The translations under genes and the position numbers were made by a program. A stretch of DNA of 64,000 bases, taken from CAZQVN01 sp964596775. GTDB taxonomy: Bacteria; Eisenbacteria; RBG-16-71-46; JABDJR01; JAWXBZ01. Numbering within the stretch: position 1 is the stretch's first letter; the number at the start of each line of letters is the position of its first letter. Positions 18,666 through 26,938 of the stretch are shown in pieces. The notes under the pieces are model-generated. The model was not told the origin of the DNA, did not search any database, and worked only from the letters and a program-made list of their open reading frames with translations. Location of the stretch: positions 1 to 64,000 of the forward strand of contig CAZQVN010000017.1 of NCBI GenBank assembly GCA_964596775.1, given 5' to 3'.

Positions 18666-20566
18666 CCCCCCCGTTTCCCGAGGATCGCCTCGATCCGGTC
18701 CATCACCGCGTTCATTTCCTGCATGGCCGCCCGGAACGGGGCGGAAGTCGTCATGTCCACGCCGGCGTCCTTCAGCAGGTCGATCGGGTACTTCGACGAT
18801 CCGGACGACAGCATCGCGAGATAGGCGTCGCGGGCCTTCGTGGACACCGGCTGCCGCGCCAGGTCGGCGCGGATCGCGTTGGCGATCGACGACGAGGCGA
18901 TCATGCTCGTGGCGTACTGGAACATGTAGAAATCGTAGTAGAAGTGGGGGACGAACGCCCACTCCGCCGCGTACACGTCGTCCACCCGGCAGACGCCGGC
19001 GACGTGTCCGTAGTACTTGCGGACCAGCTCCAGGTACAGCTCGTTCAGTGTGTCGCCGGTCAGCGTGCCGCCCCCTTCCACGATTTCGTGGATCCTCAGC
19101 TCGAATTCGGCGAACATAGTCTGGCGGAACAGCGTCGTGCGCAGCCCCTCGAGATAGCTTCCCAGCAGGAACAGCCGCGTGTCGTCGTCCTTCGCGTCGT
19201 CGAGCATGGAGTGGAACAGGAGGTTCTCGTTGAGCGTCGAGGCCACCTCGGCCACGAACGTGGCGTAGTCGTGGGTCACGAACGGCTGCGTCCGGTCCGA
19301 CAGGTACGAGTGCATGGAATGACCGAGTTCGTGGGCGTGCGTCGAAACGCTTTCGTACTCCCCGGTGAAGTTCTGCAGCTGGTACGGGTGGGTGCCGTAG
19401 GCGATCGTCGAGTACGCCCCCGAACGCTTGCCGGTGCTCGGCATCCAGTCGATCCAGCGCTCGTCCATGGCCCGCTCCATGACCTTCACGTACTCGTCCC
19501 CGAGGGGCCGGACCGCCTTGACGGTGACCGCATGCGCGGTCTCCGGGGTGAACTTCATGTCCACGGACGCCACCAGGGGGGCGTAGAGATCCTCGTACCC
19601 GAGATCCTCGAGCTTCATCATCCGGCTCCGCAGCTTCAGGTAGCGGTGCAGGACGGGCAGGTTCTCGTTGACGTCGGCGATCAGCTGCGTGTACACGGTC
19701 GTCGGAATGTTGTCGCCGAACAGCGCGGCCTCGAGACAGCTGTTGTAGCGGCGCGCTTCCTTGTCGAACACGTGCGCCTTCATCGCGGCGTTGAGCGTGG
19801 TGGCGAGCGTCCGGCGGAACCCGTTGTAGGCGGTGAAGAACTGCGGGAAGACCGCCTTGCGCACGGCCCGGTCGGGATGCGAGCGGTAGCGGGTGTAGGT
19901 GGCGTCGTTCAGCACGACCGTGTCGCCGTTCGGCAGCGTCGTTTCCGGAAAGGGCAGATCGGCGTTCGTCAGGATGTCGTAAACGTCGTTCCCCGCGGCG
20001 GTGAGATTTCCGGTGCGGGCCATGATCGCCTCTTCCGCGGTGGACAGGGTGTGCGGCGCGTAACGCAGGATGTCGTCGAGATGGATCCGGTACGGTTCCA
20101 GCTTCGGCTCGGCCGCGACGAAGCCCATGACCTTCTCCCGCCCGAGGGCGAGGATCTCCGGCCGCATCCATGAGGCGGCGGTCCGGAGGTTGACCGAGAT
20201 CCGCGAGACCGAGCCGTTCATCTCCTGCGCCTTCGACACCCGGCTGTCCTGGTCCTCGAGCTGGCTGGCGTAGCTGCGGACCTTCCCGAGGTCCCGGGAC
20301 AGGTCCATGCGAAGCTCCAGCGCCTGGTGCAGCACGGCAGCGGACACGCCGAGCCGGCCGCGGAAGGCCTCGAGTTCCGGAATGCGGGCGGTCACGGCGT
20401 CACGGGCCGCGGTCCACGCGGCGTCGTCGACGAACAGGTCAGCCAGGTTCCATGTGTACTTTTCCGGGATCTCGGATCGCTCCGTTCCGGAGGCGCGGGC
20501 GGGGAGGGCGAGTGTGGCGAACATCATAATGGGCACGATGATTCTCCCGGTCAGTAACGTTCTCAA
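18662..20566 (-). CDS. pepF: Oligoendopeptidase F-like M3 metallopeptidase, predicted exported
   Basis: 634 aa. The zinc motif HELGHSMHS with the downstream acidic helix places it in peptidase family M3, subfamily PepF, with the usual all-helical architecture and length (about 600 aa). The start is uncertain. TTG at 20566 has GGAG seven bases upstream and gives a good signal peptide (MRTLLTGRIIV, cleavage after PARA), so I prefer it; GTG 20536 or ATG 20527 are alternatives. If right, the enzyme degrades oligopeptides in the periplasm rather than the cytosol. It overlaps lepB by four bases, so the two form an operon concerned with secreted peptides (inference). Confidence 0.88.
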   Translation of the reverse strand: MRTLLTGRIIVPIMMFATLALPARASGTERSEIPEKYTWNLADLFVDDAAWTAARDAVTARIPELEAFRGRLGVSAAVLHQALELRMDLSRDLGKVRSYASQLEDQDSRVSKAQEMNGSVSRISVNLRTAASWMRPEILALGREKVMGFVAAEPKLEPYRIHLDDILRYAPHTLSTAEEAIMARTGNLTAAGNDVYDILTNADLPFPETTLPNGDTVVLNDATYTRYRSHPDRAVRKAVFPQFFTAYNGFRRTLATTLNAAMKAHVFDKEARRYNSCLEAALFGDNIPTTVYTQLIADVNENLPVLHRYLKLRSRMMKLEDLGYEDLYAPLVASVDMKFTPETAHAVTVKAVRPLGDEYVKVMERAMDERWIDWMPSTGKRSGAYSTIAYGTHPYQLQNFTGEYESVSTHAHELGHSMHSYLSDRTQPFVTHDYATFVAEVASTLNENLLFHSMLDDAKDDDTRLFLLGSYLEGLRTTLFRQTMFAEFELRIHEIVEGGGTLTGDTLNELYLELVRKYYGHVAGVCRVDDVYAAEWAFVPHFYYDFYMFQYATSMIASSSIANAIRADLARQPVSTKARDAYLAMLSSGSSKYPIDLLKDAGVDMTTSAPFRAAMQEMNAVMDRIEAILGKRGG

Positions 20567-20704
20567 GTTCAGGCTCCAGTATTCCGGTCGGGGAACGGCA
20601 GCGGTCTGCGAACGGCGGGTACCGTGCCGTCGGAAGTCCGGAAGTGTACTCCGATTCGTTACCCGGGGGAATACGGACCAGGGACCCGGCACCGCACGTT
20701 TCGA

Positions 20705-20734
20705 TTGACCTCGACTTCCCTCATCTTCTACCCT
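20705..20734 (+). promoter_or_regulatory. Weak sigma-70-like promoter candidate upstream of the SGNH gene
   Basis: TTGACC (20705-20710) and TACCCT (20729-20734) are separated by 18 bases and lie about 45 bp before the SGNH start at 20780, between divergent pepF and the SGNH gene. The -10 is a poor match, so confidence is low. Confidence 0.25.
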
Positions 20735-20779
20735 TTACGGGTCGATCCGCCCGTTCCATCCCGCCCGAGAGGTATCACC

Positions 20780-22726
20780 ATGAGAGTCCTGTGGCCCGCC
20801 GTCGTCCTCTTCTCCTGCCTTGCCGCGCCACTGCCCGCGGGCGCGACTCCCGTGGCCCCGGGCCCCCCGTCGATGGAGCCTCCGGATTTCCGGGCCCTCG
20901 AGGAAACGCGGACGCCGAACCGTCTCGTGGAACCTCCGATCGATGCGGCGCCGGCCGCGCAGATCACGCCCCGGGTGCTCCTGGCCGGGGACAGCTGGGC
21001 CCAGTACATGTGGGACGACGGGTCGCACAACGACATCTTCGACAAGTACGGATTCAACGACCGTCGCTGCCTGTCGCTGTCGCTCGGCAGCGACCCCGGC
21101 CCGGGCCACACGGGGCCGGAGTATTCCGTGTCCGGAAGCGAAGCCCGCCAGTGGGCCGATACCGCCAACTACCCGTGGATCGCCAACATGGTGGCGGCGC
21201 TCCAGGCCAATCCCACGATCGACGTCGTCGTCCTGTCGATCGGCGGCAACGACATCCTCGCCGGAAAGTCCGACGGCGGCTGGTACAAGCAGATGGATCT
21301 CGACGTTCCCGGGTCGGAGGCTCTTCTTTTCGACCGGATCCGCAACGACACGTTCACGATCATCAACGCCGCGCTGGCGGTGCGGCCGGACATCAAGGTC
21401 GTGCTGTCGAGCTACGAGTATCCGAACTTCAACGTCGGTTTCTGGTGCTTCGTGTACGCCTGCCCGAAGCGGAACGACCTGAGCCGCGACCCGAACAACG
21501 CCCTGATCACCGACGCGGAACTGAACCAGATGATGGTCACGGTGGAGCAGCAGCGGGTCGCCTGGACGAACAGCGACCCCCGCGTCCTCTACGATCACTC
21601 GGTGGGGCTCATGCACCGCTATTTCGGCGACGGCGTGACCGGTGCCGGCGTACTGCCGCACCCGGGGCAGAACCCGCCGGACTACCTGCCGTTTCCCGGC
21701 GGCAATCCGCAGCGGCCGACGCTGCGTTCCAACTTCCGCCGGCCCGGCGGCATCGACGCCGACCCGATCCACCTGAACCTGACCGGCTACCAGTACAAGA
21801 TCACCAGCCACACGGAAACGTACCTGTTTCCGCACTTCCGCGGACCGGTCACGGCCACGTTCGTGTCCGAGGGGGGCAACCGCGACGGCTGGGCCGACGG
21901 CACCGCGTCCGGCACGGACGCGATCCGGGCGGGGGACAACGGCTCCACGGGCGTGGCCGGGCTGATCAGCTTCGACACGTCGGCGATCCCCGACGGGGCC
22001 ACGGTGACCGGGGCGCGCCTGTACCTGGTCCGCCAGTCGCTCACCGGAGCCAATCCGTTCACGACGGGCGCGCTCGGCGCGCCGCGGGTGGACGTGGTGT
22101 CCGGAAGCTTCGGCGGCAATCCCGCCGTGGAGCCGGGTGACGCCTCGGCGGCGGCCACCGCGGCGGATGCCGGTTTCGCGGCCGGCTCGGCAAAGTCCAA
22201 TTTCTACGCGGTGCGGCTGGAGATCGAGGGGGCGGGTCTTGCCGCCGTCAATACCGCCGGAACGACGCAGTTCCGGGTGACGTTTCCCGCCCCGAACGCG
22301 TCCGCCGACTACGCCGCGTTCTACGACGGCGATGCCGGCGCCCCGGCCGCGGGCGGCCTGCACCATCTCGGGGTGTACATGGGGTCCCTGAAGCCGTTCC
22401 TCGACGTGTCGTACGACGTGCAGTCCGCGGCGCCTCCGCTGCCCGAGCGGACCCTGCTGACGGCCAGCCCGAATCCGTTCGGCGCCTCGACCGTGATCGG
22501 GTTTGCGCTGGCGGCGGATGCGGCGGTCACGGTCGACGTGTTCGACATCGCCGGCCGCCGGGTCCGGTCGCTGCCGGCGGGAACGTATCCGGCCGGTCCG
22601 CACACGCTGGCCTGGGACGGTCGCGACGACGCCGGCCGGCGGTTGCCGCCGGGCGTCTACTTTGCGCGGATGTCGGAGGGGGCTGGAGGCGCCGGCACGG
22701 TCCGGATCGTCAAGGCCGGAGACTGA
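20780..22726 (+). CDS. Secreted SGNH/GDSL hydrolase with DNRLRE-like and FlgD-like C-terminal domains
   Basis: 648 aa. A signal peptide (cleavage near AGA-TP) precedes an SGNH hydrolase: GDSW block with nucleophile serine (LLAGDSWAQY), a glycine block, the SIGGNDIL block, and the catalytic DPIHLN near the domain end. A beta-rich module of the type SFDTSAIPDGATVTGARLYL follows, resembling DNRLRE/disaggregatase-related carbohydrate-binding domains. The chain ends in a FlgD-type Ig domain from SPNPFGASTVIGF to VRIVKAGD. Probably an esterase or deacetylase on a surface polysaccharide. ATG 20780 is chosen for the signal peptide, with GAGAGG upstream. Monocistronic. Confidence 0.82.
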   Translation: MRVLWPAVVLFSCLAAPLPAGATPVAPGPPSMEPPDFRALEETRTPNRLVEPPIDAAPAAQITPRVLLAGDSWAQYMWDDGSHNDIFDKYGFNDRRCLSLSLGSDPGPGHTGPEYSVSGSEARQWADTANYPWIANMVAALQANPTIDVVVLSIGGNDILAGKSDGGWYKQMDLDVPGSEALLFDRIRNDTFTIINAALAVRPDIKVVLSSYEYPNFNVGFWCFVYACPKRNDLSRDPNNALITDAELNQMMVTVEQQRVAWTNSDPRVLYDHSVGLMHRYFGDGVTGAGVLPHPGQNPPDYLPFPGGNPQRPTLRSNFRRPGGIDADPIHLNLTGYQYKITSHTETYLFPHFRGPVTATFVSEGGNRDGWADGTASGTDAIRAGDNGSTGVAGLISFDTSAIPDGATVTGARLYLVRQSLTGANPFTTGALGAPRVDVVSGSFGGNPAVEPGDASAAATAADAGFAAGSAKSNFYAVRLEIEGAGLAAVNTAGTTQFRVTFPAPNASADYAAFYDGDAGAPAAGGLHHLGVYMGSLKPFLDVSYDVQSAAPPLPERTLLTASPNPFGASTVIGFALAADAAVTVDVFDIAGRRVRSLPAGTYPAGPHTLAWDGRDDAGRRLPPGVYFARMSEGAGGAGTVRIVKAGD

Positions 22727-22751
22727 TGGTTCCCGCCGGCACCGGCCAAAG

Positions 22752-22784
22752 AAAAACCCCGACCGGTCCGTGGACCGATCGGGG
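22752..22784 (-). terminator. Rho-independent terminator of the zinc-ribbon/SGNH pair
   Basis: Arms 22757-22769 and 22772-22784 (CCCCGACCGGTCC/GGACCGATCGGGG, one wobble) form a tight stem, and on the minus strand a run of five U follows. It lies about 20 bases after the zinc-ribbon stop at 22806. Confidence 0.85.
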
Positions 22785-22805
22785 TATCGACTGCGTGCCG
22801 CCGCT

Positions 22806-23000
22806 TCAGACCGCGCAGCTCATGTCCTGGCCGCAGCACATCGGCGACTTGACCTTGCCGTGACCTTCAGGGCACTCGGAAATGTGCACGTTCGTTCCGT
22901 CGGCCTTCGTCAGGGTGCTGTGGACGAGTTCCTTGCTGCACTTGCCGCAGGTCATGGTTCCGATGCTCATGCCGCACTTTTCGCAGGTGTAAGCCGCCAT
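22806..23000 (-). CDS. Small cysteine-rich zinc-ribbon protein
   Basis: 64 aa, start supported by AAGGAG seven bases upstream. Cysteines come as CEKC (6-9), CGKC (18-21), C43, CC (55-56) and C62, with histidines at 27, 39 and 47, giving enough ligands for two zinc sites. No signal peptide, so probably cytosolic. Its ATG overlaps the stop of the SGNH lipoprotein gene upstream (TGATG), so the pair is co-translated, and a strong terminator follows. Function is unknown; such mini zinc ribbons may bind nucleic acid or buffer metal. Confidence 0.75.
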   Translation of the reverse strand: MAAYTCEKCGMSIGTMTCGKCSKELVHSTLTKADGTNVHISECPEGHGKVKSPMCCGQDMSCAV

Positions 23001-23866
23001 CAGATCTCCTTCCGGACTTGGTCCGTTCGATGAAAAATCAAGGCATCGCGCGGAAGATCGCGCGATGTGCCGACAGGGACTGTAGTGGAGATGGCCGGGT
23101 CGTGCAAGGAGACGGGCGGCCGCGCGAGCACCGCGGCCGCGGACTCCCGGATCGTGGCGGCCAGCGTCGCGGTGACGCCCGCGGGAAGGTAGTCGGACGA
23201 CAGGGCGGTCGGGTCGCGCCGGGACAGCACCGCAAGGATCACGACGGCCGCGGCGTAACTCCCCGCGGGAGCGGGATGAAAATCGTCGGGCCCGTACAGC
23301 GGGGCGGCGGCGTCGCGGCTCCAGACTTCCAGCCATGTGTCACCGACGGGAAAGAACAGTCCCTCCGCCGCGTCGGCGGCCTCCCGATAGTGGCGGCTCA
23401 CGTCGGGAAACACGTGCATGCGGGCTTTTTCGGGCCACACCGCAAGGAAGGCCGGCCGGGCGCCCGAGGCGCGGATCACCGGCGTCCAGAGAGCCGACCA
23501 GGCGAGCAGGGAATCGCGGCTTTCGGGCAGCGAGGAGGGTCCCTGCTGGAGAATGACCGTGTCGAAGTCCCCCTCCGTCACCCGGCGGCGGGTGGCCGGA
23601 TCGTCGTAGTGGTCGATGAGGCCATAGCCGGGCCGGGCAATGTCTTCCCCGTGCATGGAGATGCCGGACGCCGCGGCGAGCGCCGCCACCATCAGCGGCA
23701 GGTTGTTGTAGAACGTGAGGCTGTTTCCGAGGAACAGCACGCGGCCGATGTCCTCGAGCGGTTCGTCGTCCGGGATCGGTCTGGTGGTCGTGTCCGGACC
23801 GCAGGAGAAGAGGGCGAGTGCGAGAGCGGCGAACGCAACGGAACACTTCGCGGTGCGAGTGCGCAC
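23000..23866 (-). CDS. SGNH-hydrolase-like lipoprotein
   Basis: 288 aa. Lipoprotein signal with lipobox LFSC (Cys22). SGNH blocks: FLGNSLTFYNN (nucleophile serine in GNS), VILQQGPSS, and DDFHPAPAGSYAAA with the Asp-x-x-His pair at the end. It is likely an envelope esterase of the DUF4886-like or lysophospholipase-like type. The GTG at 23866 has GGGAGAC eight bases upstream. A TATACT hexamer (minus strand, 23931-23926) could be its -10. A decayed paralogue of this protein lies at 35500-35946. It overlaps the zinc-ribbon gene by one base. Confidence 0.75.
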   Translation of the reverse strand: MRTRTAKCSVAFAALALALFSCGPDTTTRPIPDDEPLEDIGRVLFLGNSLTFYNNLPLMVAALAAASGISMHGEDIARPGYGLIDHYDDPATRRRVTEGDFDTVILQQGPSSLPESRDSLLAWSALWTPVIRASGARPAFLAVWPEKARMHVFPDVSRHYREAADAAEGLFFPVGDTWLEVWSRDAAAPLYGPDDFHPAPAGSYAAAVVILAVLSRRDPTALSSDYLPAGVTATLAATIRESAAAVLARPPVSLHDPAISTTVPVGTSRDLPRDALIFHRTDQVRKEI

Positions 23867-24089
23867 GATTCATGTCTCCCATTGGCGCGGGCAGCGCGCC
23901 GCTCGATTCGGACCCCGGACATGAGAGTATAGATGATAGGGCTCCGGTTGCGGTGGACCGAATGGGGTTGAGGGGCTCCTCCGCGAATCGTTCCGGGAAC
24001 AGGTGGCGCGCGCAACCGTTCCAGGCCGGAATGGGTGCGGCCGCCCCGTCGCCCGGAACCGACGGCGCAGCCTCACCCGGAGTTCAGGA

Positions 24090-24473
24090 TCATCCCATCT
24101 TCGAGAGGCTCTGGTAGAACATCAGCTTGTTGCCGTCCGGGTCGAAGAACGTGGCCAACTTGACCATGCCCTCGATCGTCATCGTGTCGCCGTCGAAGCG
24201 GACGTCCTTCGCCTCGAGCTGCTTCCGGGCGGCGTCGATGTCCTTCACTCCGAACGTGAGGGTGGCGCCCCCCTTGACCTGCGGGCTCTCGACCTGCGAC
24301 AGGCCGACGTTGACCCCCTTCACGTCCGTTTCCAGTTCGCACCAGCCCATGTCGTCGAGCCTGTACTGGAGCTTGAAGCCGAGAATGTCCTGGTACCACT
24401 GGATCGACTTGCCCATGTCCTTGACGCTCATTGCGCAGGTCAGGCCGCCGTCGTAATCGAGTTTTGCCGGCAT
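24090..24473 (-). CDS. VOC-superfamily (glyoxalase/bleomycin-resistance fold) protein
   Basis: 127 aa, a single VOC-fold unit with two beta-alpha-beta-beta-beta modules: SVKDMGKSIQWYQDILGF in the first half, and GVKDIDAARKQLEAKDVRF with ATFFDPDGNKLMFYQ in the second. The FxDPDGN motif is typical. Such proteins act as dimers, often as metal-dependent lyases, dioxygenases or antibiotic binders; the ligands here do not define a substrate. ATG 24473 has AAAGGAG eight bases upstream. It is divergent from a wHTH regulator, with the two promoters interlocked, so it is probably the regulator's target. Confidence 0.8.
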   Translation of the reverse strand: MPAKLDYDGGLTCAMSVKDMGKSIQWYQDILGFKLQYRLDDMGWCELETDVKGVNVGLSQVESPQVKGGATLTFGVKDIDAARKQLEAKDVRFDGDTMTIEGMVKLATFFDPDGNKLMFYQSLSKMG

Positions 24474-24506
24474 TGTCCGTCTCCTTTCGAGAATCGCCAA
24501 AACACA

Positions 24507-24535
24507 TTGACGCTTTCTGGTTCGGAAAGTATAGT
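24507..24535 (+). promoter_or_regulatory. Sigma-70 promoter for the wHTH regulator gene
   Basis: TTGACG (24507-24512) and TATAGT (24530-24535) are spaced by exactly 17 bases, a near-consensus promoter pointing at the regulator gene. Its -10 overlaps the -10 of the divergent promoter for the VOC gene. Confidence 0.75.
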
Positions 24536-24547
24536 AAGTATACTTTC
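24525..24547. promoter_or_regulatory. Operator palindrome over both divergent promoters
   Basis: Perfect inverted repeat GAAAGTATA-N5-TATACTTTC covering both -10 elements. A second pair of arms, ACATTGACG (24504-24512) and CGTCAATGT (24551-24559), flanks it and contains both -35 elements. A dimer of the adjacent double-wHTH regulator bound here would block both promoters; that assignment is inferred from position. Confidence 0.7.
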
Positions 24548-24556
24548 AGTCGTCAA
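24528..24556 (-). promoter_or_regulatory. Sigma-70 promoter for the VOC gene
   Basis: On the minus strand TTGACG (24556-24551) and TATACT (24533-24528) are spaced by exactly 17 bases. Transcription would start near 24521, about 48 bases before the VOC start codon. It is face-to-face and overlapping with the plus-strand promoter at 24507-24535. Confidence 0.78.
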
Positions 24557-24601
24557 TGTCTTTTGTTGCGCGTCACGGGCCGGGACGACGATTCCCGCGG
24601 C

Positions 24602-25192
24602 GTGCCAGGGGAAGGGGAAACCATCGGGACTCGTCGACCCGGGGAGGCCCGGCCGGCCTCGCCGGAACGGATCATCGAGCTGTTCCACCACCGCTGGGCG
24701 GTTCCGGTGATCGCCGCGCTCAAGGAGAGTGCCGGGGCCAAGTTCGTGACGCTGGCCGCCCGCCTCGGGGTGAGCCGCGACTCGCTCAAGCGGACGCTGG
24801 ACGCGCTCCGTCGGGACGGCCTGGTGATCCGGAACCCGGGCTACGGACACCCGATGCGTCCTGAGTACATCCTGACCGAAGCCGGCGGGGAGGTCGCTCC
24901 CTGGTGCGTGCGGGCGGTGACGCTGCTGGACCGCATCGGCTCGTCCGGGATGACCCGGCGCAAGTGGTCGCTCGGCGTGGCGCTGGCCCTGCACTCGGGC
25001 CGGAGCCGTTTCTCGGAGATGATGGAATTCCTGCCCGGCATCACGCCCCGGGCCCTGACGTCCGCGCTCAGGAGCCTGATGGCCGAAGGCCTCGTGGAAC
25101 GGGTGGTGTCGGAGGGGTACCCGCCGGTGCCGCGCTACCGGCTGACCCGGCAGGGGAGGCGGCTCGGCGCCCTGTTCGAGGCGGGGGAGTAA
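24602..25192 (+). CDS. HxlR-like transcriptional regulator with two winged-helix domains
   Basis: 196 aa from GTG 24602 (start uncertain: no clear Shine-Dalgarno; TTG 24563 is an alternative). The first wHTH spans about residues 22-95 (RWAVPVIAAL, LAARLGVSRDSLKRTLDALRRDGLV and a wing ending at YILTEAG). The second spans about 120-190 (KWSLGVALAL, FLPGITPRALTSALRSLMAEGLV and wing YRLTRQG). Each half resembles one HxlR/MarR-type unit, so a single chain holds what is usually a dimer's pair. No HxlR N-terminal sensor cysteine is evident. It is probably an autoregulated repressor of itself and the divergent VOC gene. Confidence 0.75.
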   Translation: MPGEGETIGTRRPGEARPASPERIIELFHHRWAVPVIAALKESAGAKFVTLAARLGVSRDSLKRTLDALRRDGLVIRNPGYGHPMRPEYILTEAGGEVAPWCVRAVTLLDRIGSSGMTRRKWSLGVALALHSGRSRFSEMMEFLPGITPRALTSALRSLMAEGLVERVVSEGYPPVPRYRLTRQGRRLGALFEAGE

Positions 25193-25222
25193 CCGGATCA
25201 TCGGATCGACAGGCTCTGGGAC

Positions 25223-26404
25223 TCACCAGGGGCCACTCCTCGAAACCGTGACGAACGCGCCGCCATCGAGGCGATAGAGCCCCTGGTACCCGCCGGCCCA
25301 GAGCCGGCCGTCCCGGTCCGCAAACGTGCACTGGATGGCGGGGCTCTCCAGCCCCTGTTCCCCGGAAAACTGGACGAAGGACGTGCCGTCGTAACGGTAC
25401 AGGCCGAAGTGTTCCATCGGAAACCACACGTTTCCGCTGCTGTCCAGGCCGAGATCCCAGGCTTCCGTGCCGTTCACCCCGTCCCGCCCGGTCACGCTCG
25501 TGAACGACGCTCCGTCGAAGCGACACACTCCCTCGTAGTGGGTCGCAAACCAGAGGATTCCGTTTTCATCCTCGAGAATGTCGTTGACGGAGTTGCTGCA
25601 CAAGCCGTCCTTCTCGGAAAAGTTCTTCAGAGTTGTGCCGTCGAAACGGAAGGCGCCGCCCCCGGTGCCGAACCAGAGGTTGCCGGCCCGATCCTCGGTG
25701 ATGCAGTGGATGATCTCCGGGCTCGACACCCCGCGCAGTGGGTCGAATTCCGACGGCGGAATCGGAAACGTCACAAAGCGCCGTCCGTCGAATCGACAGG
25801 CCCCGCCGAGCGTGCCGGCCCACACGGTTCCTGCACGATCCACGAGGATCGCCCAGGTGTCGTCATGGGGCAGTCCATCCGTCACGGTGAAGTGGACGAA
25901 GGAGTCTCCGTCGCGGCGGGTCACGCCCCCTTCCGTCGCGAACCAGAGGTTGCCCTCACGGTCCTCCACGATGCCCCGGACCGCGACCCCGCCGAACCCT
26001 TCCGCGATCGAGTAGTACGTCAGCGCTCGACCGTCGAACCGGGCAACCCCGTCGCCGTTCGTGCCGAACCACATGTCTCCTCTCGAGTCCTGAAAGATCC
26101 GGCGCACGAAGTCGCTGATCACGTCGGGGGGCGGACCATGGTCGGGGCCGGGATCCGCCGCCGCGGTTCGGCCTGCGTTCGGGTCGGAAGCTTCGGCGTG
26201 TCCAACCGCGCCCGGGTCCGACGCCCCGCCGGACTCGGAGTGCTGCGCGTTCGTGCAACCGGTAGCAACAAGCGCCAGCAACGCCACCCCGACGCCGAGC
26301 CGGATTCGTTGCCGCACCATGGCACCACGGGCCGTCCGCCTCCATGCGGGCGCGATCCCGTGGTCGCCGGAACAACGCGGTTCGTTTACGGAGTCTTTGT
26401 GCAT
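25223..26404 (-). CDS. Lipoprotein with two-component-regulator-type beta-propeller repeats
   Basis: 393 aa. A lipobox VATGC (Cys50 from ATG 26404) is followed by a Pro/Ala/Asp-rich linker and about seven repeats of the pattern DxxGNLWFxTxGGVxRFDG (visible examples MWFGTNGDGVARFDG and LWFGTGGGAFRFDG), the Reg_prop motif that builds a seven-bladed propeller in hybrid sensor kinases. Here no kinase or membrane helix follows, so it is a free propeller lipoprotein. ATG 26404 has AGGAG five bases upstream; ATG 26320 gives a more compact signal peptide but no ribosome site. Role unknown, possibly ligand binding at the outer membrane. Confidence 0.75.
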   Translation of the reverse strand: MHKDSVNEPRCSGDHGIAPAWRRTARGAMVRQRIRLGVGVALLALVATGCTNAQHSESGGASDPGAVGHAEASDPNAGRTAAADPGPDHGPPPDVISDFVRRIFQDSRGDMWFGTNGDGVARFDGRALTYYSIAEGFGGVAVRGIVEDREGNLWFATEGGVTRRDGDSFVHFTVTDGLPHDDTWAILVDRAGTVWAGTLGGACRFDGRRFVTFPIPPSEFDPLRGVSSPEIIHCITEDRAGNLWFGTGGGAFRFDGTTLKNFSEKDGLCSNSVNDILEDENGILWFATHYEGVCRFDGASFTSVTGRDGVNGTEAWDLGLDSSGNVWFPMEHFGLYRYDGTSFVQFSGEQGLESPAIQCTFADRDGRLWAGGYQGLYRLDGGAFVTVSRSGPW

Positions 26405-26411
26405 CCTGCTC

Positions 26412-26660
26412 CTAACCCGTCGTGTTGATGATCCGCGGGTCGTCCTGGAACGGCATCCCGTCGCTGGTCCGCTGGGCGAAGATAGTGTACTCGAAGTCCA
26501 GCACCTGGGTGTTGCCCTTGATCTTGTCCTTCATGGTGATCCTCTGCGGCTCGATTTCGATGTCGAAGTTCCTGAGTGCGTCGGCCGCGGCCGGGCTGTA
26601 CTGGGTGTTCCCGCCCCCGTGGACCACACCGTAGATCGTGAGGCCCGCGAAGTAGAACAC
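26412..26660 (-). pseudogene. Fragment of unknown protein
   Basis: An 82-codon frame from a GTG at 26660 to a TAG at 26412. It reads as ordinary protein (DIEIEPQRITMKDKIKGN, VLDFEYTIFAQ) but has no ribosome site and no recognisable domain, and it abuts a kinase-like fragment in another frame at about 26662. It may be the 3' end of a broken gene. I do not recognise a family. Confidence 0.35.
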
Positions 26661-26661
26661 C

Positions 26662-26760
26662 GAGCGGGTGGTCGAGGCGCGACAGCGTCCGCGCCTCGCG
26701 CAGGAAACGCGATGCCGCGTCGGGAGCGGTTTTGCCCGCCGGAACCTGAGCCCTGGCCGG
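26662..26760 (-). pseudogene. Remnant of a Ser/Thr protein kinase N-lobe
   Basis: In one minus-strand frame the translation contains PAGKTAPDAASRFLREARTL followed by SRLDHP, closely resembling the beta3-alphaC region of bacterial Ser/Thr kinases (…RFxREAxTLSxLDHPNI). It has a stop just upstream and loses similarity right after DHP. No glycine loop, catalytic loop or DFG is nearby. The intact kinase homologue in this window is at 27449-30143. Confidence 0.35.
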
Positions 26761-26938
26761 GAGGGATTTCTCTCATGGAAACTGGCGCCTCATTGTGGAA
26801 TCATCCGTCCCTGCCGGGGCCCCGGCGGAACGCTCGGGCGCGGGAGGGGGAGTTCGGGCCGCAGCCCATGAAAGCGACCCTGGGATCGTGCGGAAGTCCT
26901 GCCACAATCCCGATCCGGACACTTCACAGGAGACGATC

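Noticed and set aside
24556..24864. ATG at 24556 as start of a different small gene
   Set aside because: It opens another frame over the wHTH gene, with no domain; the motif-bearing frame is the one ending at 25192.
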